A DNA stretch of 8,195 nt, taken from Candidatus Eiseniibacteriota bacterium (GTDB lineage: Bacteria; Eisenbacteria; RBG-16-71-46; JABDJR01). Both the position numbers and the translations under genes were made by a program. Position 1 is the stretch's first letter. Every line of letters begins with the position of its first letter. Positions 5,750 to 8,195 of this stretch are shown here, in pieces. The stretch spans positions 1 through 8,195 of the forward strand of contig JABDJR010000498.1 in NCBI GenBank assembly GCA_013003415.1. Direction: 5' to 3'. Below the pieces are notes generated by a model, which saw only the letters and a program-made list of their open reading frames with translations, made no database searches and was not told the origin of the DNA.

Positions 5750-6958
5750 ATGAGCGAGAGCGGATTTATTCTCTTGGAAGACGGAACACGGTTTCCCGGA
5801 CGAGTGATTGGCGGGGAACGTCTTGAAGTAGGCGAAGTCGTCTTTCAGACGGGAATGTCAGGCTATCAAGAAGTGATTTCTGATCCATCCTACCGTGGAC
5901 AGATTGTTACCTTCACTTCAAGTCACATTGGGAACACCGGTATGAACGGCCTCGATGATGAAGCTCCGCAGCCTTCAATCTCGGGAATCATCGTGAAGTC
6001 CCTCACCGAGGTTCCGAGTTCCTGGAGAAGTTCTGAGTCCCTTCCGGATTACTTGGCTCGGCACAACATTCCCTGTCTGAGCGGTGTCGACACCCGAGCG
6101 CTTACGAGACACCTCTCTCGCCACGGTGCTAAGGCCGGCGTCATTGCACGAGCATCGACTTCCGAGGCCGAGGCACAGAAAGCGATTCAGGCTTGGCCGG
6201 GGTTGGTGGGGCGAGATTTGGTTTCCGAAGTTACGGCCGGCCGAGAGTTCCCCAACCAAAATCGCGAAGAAGCTTGGGACTCCTGGAATCGCGCCACAAC
6301 AGGGAGTGCGACGGTGGCGAGTGCCACGGGGGGTGAGGCCCTTCCGTTACAGGGGACACGTTTGACCGTCATTCACTGCGGGGCGAAGGAAGGGATCCTC
6401 GATGCGCTTCACGAGCGCGGGGCCGAAGTTGCGGTGCTCCCGTCGACCGCCCGTCACAACGAGATCTTGGCCACCACGCCGCATGCGGTTTTAGTGTCGA
6501 ACGGCCCCGGGGATCCCGAAGCCCTTGAAGAACTCGTTTCTGAGGTTCGGGAGTTGTTGGGAAAGGTTCCCTTGTTTGGAATCTGTTTGGGCTTCCAAGT
6601 TTTGGCTCTGGCCCTACGAGCAAGCACTTACAAAATGAAGTTCGGACACCACGGCATCAATCATCCGGTGCAAGACCTTCGCACAGAGAGAGTTTGGGTT
6701 ACTTCTCAGAATCACGGATTTGCCGTCGATCCCAAAACGCTGCCCCCTGAGGCGGTGGAAACCCACCGCAGCTTGAACGACGGAACCTGCGAAGGTTTTG
6801 AGGTGCCGAGTCTTGGAGTGGCCGCCTTACAGTTTCATCCCGAAGCGCAAGCCGGACCCCACGATGGTCTGCCTTGGTTCGACTCCTTAAACCGTTTTCG
6901 TTCTCAGTTCCAAGAGATAGATACAGCCTCCGGGGCTGTTGGAGGGGATCACTCATGA
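5750..6958 (+). CDS. carA: Carbamoyl-phosphate synthetase small (glutaminase) chain
   Basis: Glutamine-hydrolysing subunit that passes ammonia to CarB; cytoplasmic, supplying carbamoyl phosphate for pyrimidine and arginine synthesis. 402 residues against about 380 in E. coli; the extra length lies mainly in the linker around residues 160-205 and at the C-terminus. The class I glutaminase triad is intact: C279 in 'FGICLGFQ', H363 and E365 in 'FHPEAQAGPHD', with 'VSNGPGDPE' and 'QNHGFAVD' between or before them. Some usual residues differ: 'GICLGHQ' or 'GICLGNQ' is 'GICLGFQ' here, and the D-F/Y-G-A-K motif reads 'HCGAK'. The start ATG 5750 has a G-rich ribosome site (AGGGGG, 5739-5744) five bases away and lies nine bases after the propeller stop. 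No internal promoter was seen. It ends with the ATGA overlap into carB. Confidence 0.95.
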   Translation: MSESGFILLEDGTRFPGRVIGGERLEVGEVVFQTGMSGYQEVISDPSYRGQIVTFTSSHIGNTGMNGLDDEAPQPSISGIIVKSLTEVPSSWRSSESLPDYLARHNIPCLSGVDTRALTRHLSRHGAKAGVIARASTSEAEAQKAIQAWPGLVGRDLVSEVTAGREFPNQNREEAWDSWNRATTGSATVASATGGEALPLQGTRLTVIHCGAKEGILDALHERGAEVAVLPSTARHNEILATTPHAVLVSNGPGDPEALEELVSEVRELLGKVPLFGICLGFQVLALALRASTYKMKFGHHGINHPVQDLRTERVWVTSQNHGFAVDPKTLPPEAVETHRSLNDGTCEGFEVPSLGVAALQFHPEAQAGPHDGLPWFDSLNRFRSQFQEIDTASGAVGGDHS

Positions 6959-8195
6959 GCGGCGCCCGCAAAGATATCGAGTCGATTCTCATCGTTGGAT
7001 CGGGACCTATTGTGATCGGACAAGCCTGCGAGTTTGACTATTCGGGAACCCAAGCTTGCCGCGTGCTTAAGAAGGAAGGCTATCGGGTTGTTCTCATCAA
7101 CTCCAACCCTGCCACCATCATGACCGATCCCGAAGTTGCGGATCGCACCTACATCGAACCGATCACGCCTGAAGTTGTAACCAAGATTCTGGAAACCGAA
7201 GCCATCGATGCGATTCTTCCTACTCTCGGAGGCCAAACCGCGCTCAACATTGCTGTGACCTTGGCCCGTAACGGAACCTTGAATCGCCTAGGGGTCGAAA
7301 TGATCGGGGCCGATCTAGAAGCGATCGAACGCGCCGAAGATCGGGACCTCTTTCGAGAAACCATGCGAGGGGCGGGTTTGCCACTGCCGCAATCCGGACT
7401 GGCGGCGAGCCTTGATCAAGCGGTGAGTCTGGCCAGTGAAGTGGGCTATCCCGTCATCCTTCGTCCCAGTTTCACCATGGGGGGCGTCGGCGGAGGCCGG
7501 GCCCTGAATGAGACCGAGCTGATTCGTCTGGCTGAGAAGGGATTGAGAGCGAGCCCCGTGGGCACCATCCTCATTGAAGAAGATCTCACCGGTTGGAAAG
7601 AGATCGAGCTCGAAGTGATGCGAGACCGAAACGACAATGCGGTCATTGTCTGCGGCATCGAAAACCTGGATCCCATGGGAGTGCACACTGGCGACTCCAT
7701 TACGGTCGCTCCCATCCAGACCCTCACCGACCGCGAGGTTCAACGGCTTCGTGACATGGCTTTGGCGGTGTTGCGGGCGGTGGGTGTAGAAACGGGAGGG
7801 AGTAACGTTCAGTTTGCCATCGACCCCAAAGATGGCCGGGTTGTCATCATTGAGATGAACCCCCGCGTGAGCCGGTCCAGCGCGCTCGCAAGCAAAGCCA
7901 CCGGTTTTCCCATCGCCAAGATTGCGGCCAAACTAGCGGTTGGTTACACCCTCGATCAAATCGCCAATGACATTACGAAGGAGACGCCGGCCTGCTTTGA
8001 GCCTTCCCTCGACTATGTGGTGGTCAAGATTCCTCGCTTTGCCTTCGAGAAGTTTCCCCACGCCGATTCCGTACTCACCACGAGCATGAAGTCGGTGGGG
8101 GAGGTCATGGCCTTCGGAGGGACGTTCATCGAAGCGTTCATGAAAGCTCTGGCAAGCCTTGAACTCGACGGACTCCATGCCCTAACGGTGGGAAG
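6955..8195 (+). CDS. carB: Carbamoyl-phosphate synthetase large chain, 3' truncated by window edge
   Basis: ATP-grasp synthetase subunit making carbamoyl phosphate from bicarbonate, ammonia from CarA and two ATP; cytoplasmic. About 413 of an expected 1,070 or so residues are present, covering the N-terminal carboxyphosphate domain. Seen: 'GSGPIVIGQACEFDYSG' at the start, 'LPTLGGQTALN', R170 before the Gly-rich loop 'SFTMGGVGGGRA' (172-183), 'GWKEIELEVMRDRNDN', H244 in 'GVHTGDSITVAP', and 'IIEMNPRVSRSSALASKATG' with E300, N302, R304 and R307 matching the family's metal and ATP residues. The ATG at 6955 overlaps the carA stop (ATGA), and GGAGGGG at 6941-6947 gives a seven-base spacing. The Gly-rich loop has V178 where a small S or T is usual. 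The frame stays open to the window end. Confidence 0.97.
   Translation, partial: MSGARKDIESILIVGSGPIVIGQACEFDYSGTQACRVLKKEGYRVVLINSNPATIMTDPEVADRTYIEPITPEVVTKILETEAIDAILPTLGGQTALNIAVTLARNGTLNRLGVEMIGADLEAIERAEDRDLFRETMRGAGLPLPQSGLAASLDQAVSLASEVGYPVILRPSFTMGGVGGGRALNETELIRLAEKGLRASPVGTILIEEDLTGWKEIELEVMRDRNDNAVIVCGIENLDPMGVHTGDSITVAPIQTLTDREVQRLRDMALAVLRAVGVETGGSNVQFAIDPKDGRVVIIEMNPRVSRSSALASKATGFPIAKIAAKLAVGYTLDQIANDITKETPACFEPSLDYVVVKIPRFAFEKFPHADSVLTTSMKSVGEVMAFGGTFIEAFMKALASLELDGLHALTVG

Overview
The window holds the 3' end of glyS (glycyl-tRNA synthetase beta chain) followed by most of a de novo pyrimidine (UMP) operon, all on the + strand. Order: glyS (5' end cut off), a 297-base regulatory leader, pyrR, pyrB, pyrC, a PQQ-type beta-propeller protein with a lipoprotein-like signal, carA, and the first 413 codons or so of carB (3' end cut off). 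The genes overlap or nearly touch (gaps of -11, +2, -4, +9 and -4 bases), so they read as one transcript with translational coupling.

The organism cannot be named from this window. An alpha2beta2-type GlyS, a moderately high GC content, a lipoprotein-like exported protein and PyrR in a mostly canonical pyr cluster suggest a Gram-negative bacterium outside the enteric group, for example a deltaproteobacterial-grade or other deep lineage. This is a low-confidence inference. There are no signs of mobile elements, CRISPR, tRNA or rRNA genes.

The most interesting part is the leader (about 1540-1823). It has a plausible promoter, then a textbook PyrR RNA-binding hairpin: a 6-bp lower stem, a 3-base purine bulge on the 5' side, a 6-bp upper stem and a CNGNGA hexaloop. 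The 3' strand of its lower stem contains the Shine-Dalgarno sequence of a 68-codon leader ORF. That ORF runs through a strong intrinsic terminator and stops just inside pyrR. The arrangement suggests that PyrR bound to UMP hides the leader ribosome site, the leader is not translated, the terminator folds and the operon is shut off. Without PyrR, a ribosome on the leader ORF keeps the terminator open and hands over to pyrR. This is the kind of scheme proposed for the Thermus ZO5 pyr cluster, rather than the antiterminator scheme of Bacillus or the simple translational repression of mycobacteria.

Together the enzymes make carbamoyl phosphate (CarA, CarB), condense it with aspartate (PyrB) and cyclise the product to dihydroorotate (PyrC), with PyrR as UMP sensor. 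The exported beta-propeller between pyrC and carA has no obvious link to the pathway. It also carries a perfect 11-bp inverted repeat near the start of its coding sequence. No wholly new system is evident; the leader and the misplaced propeller gene deserve follow-up.
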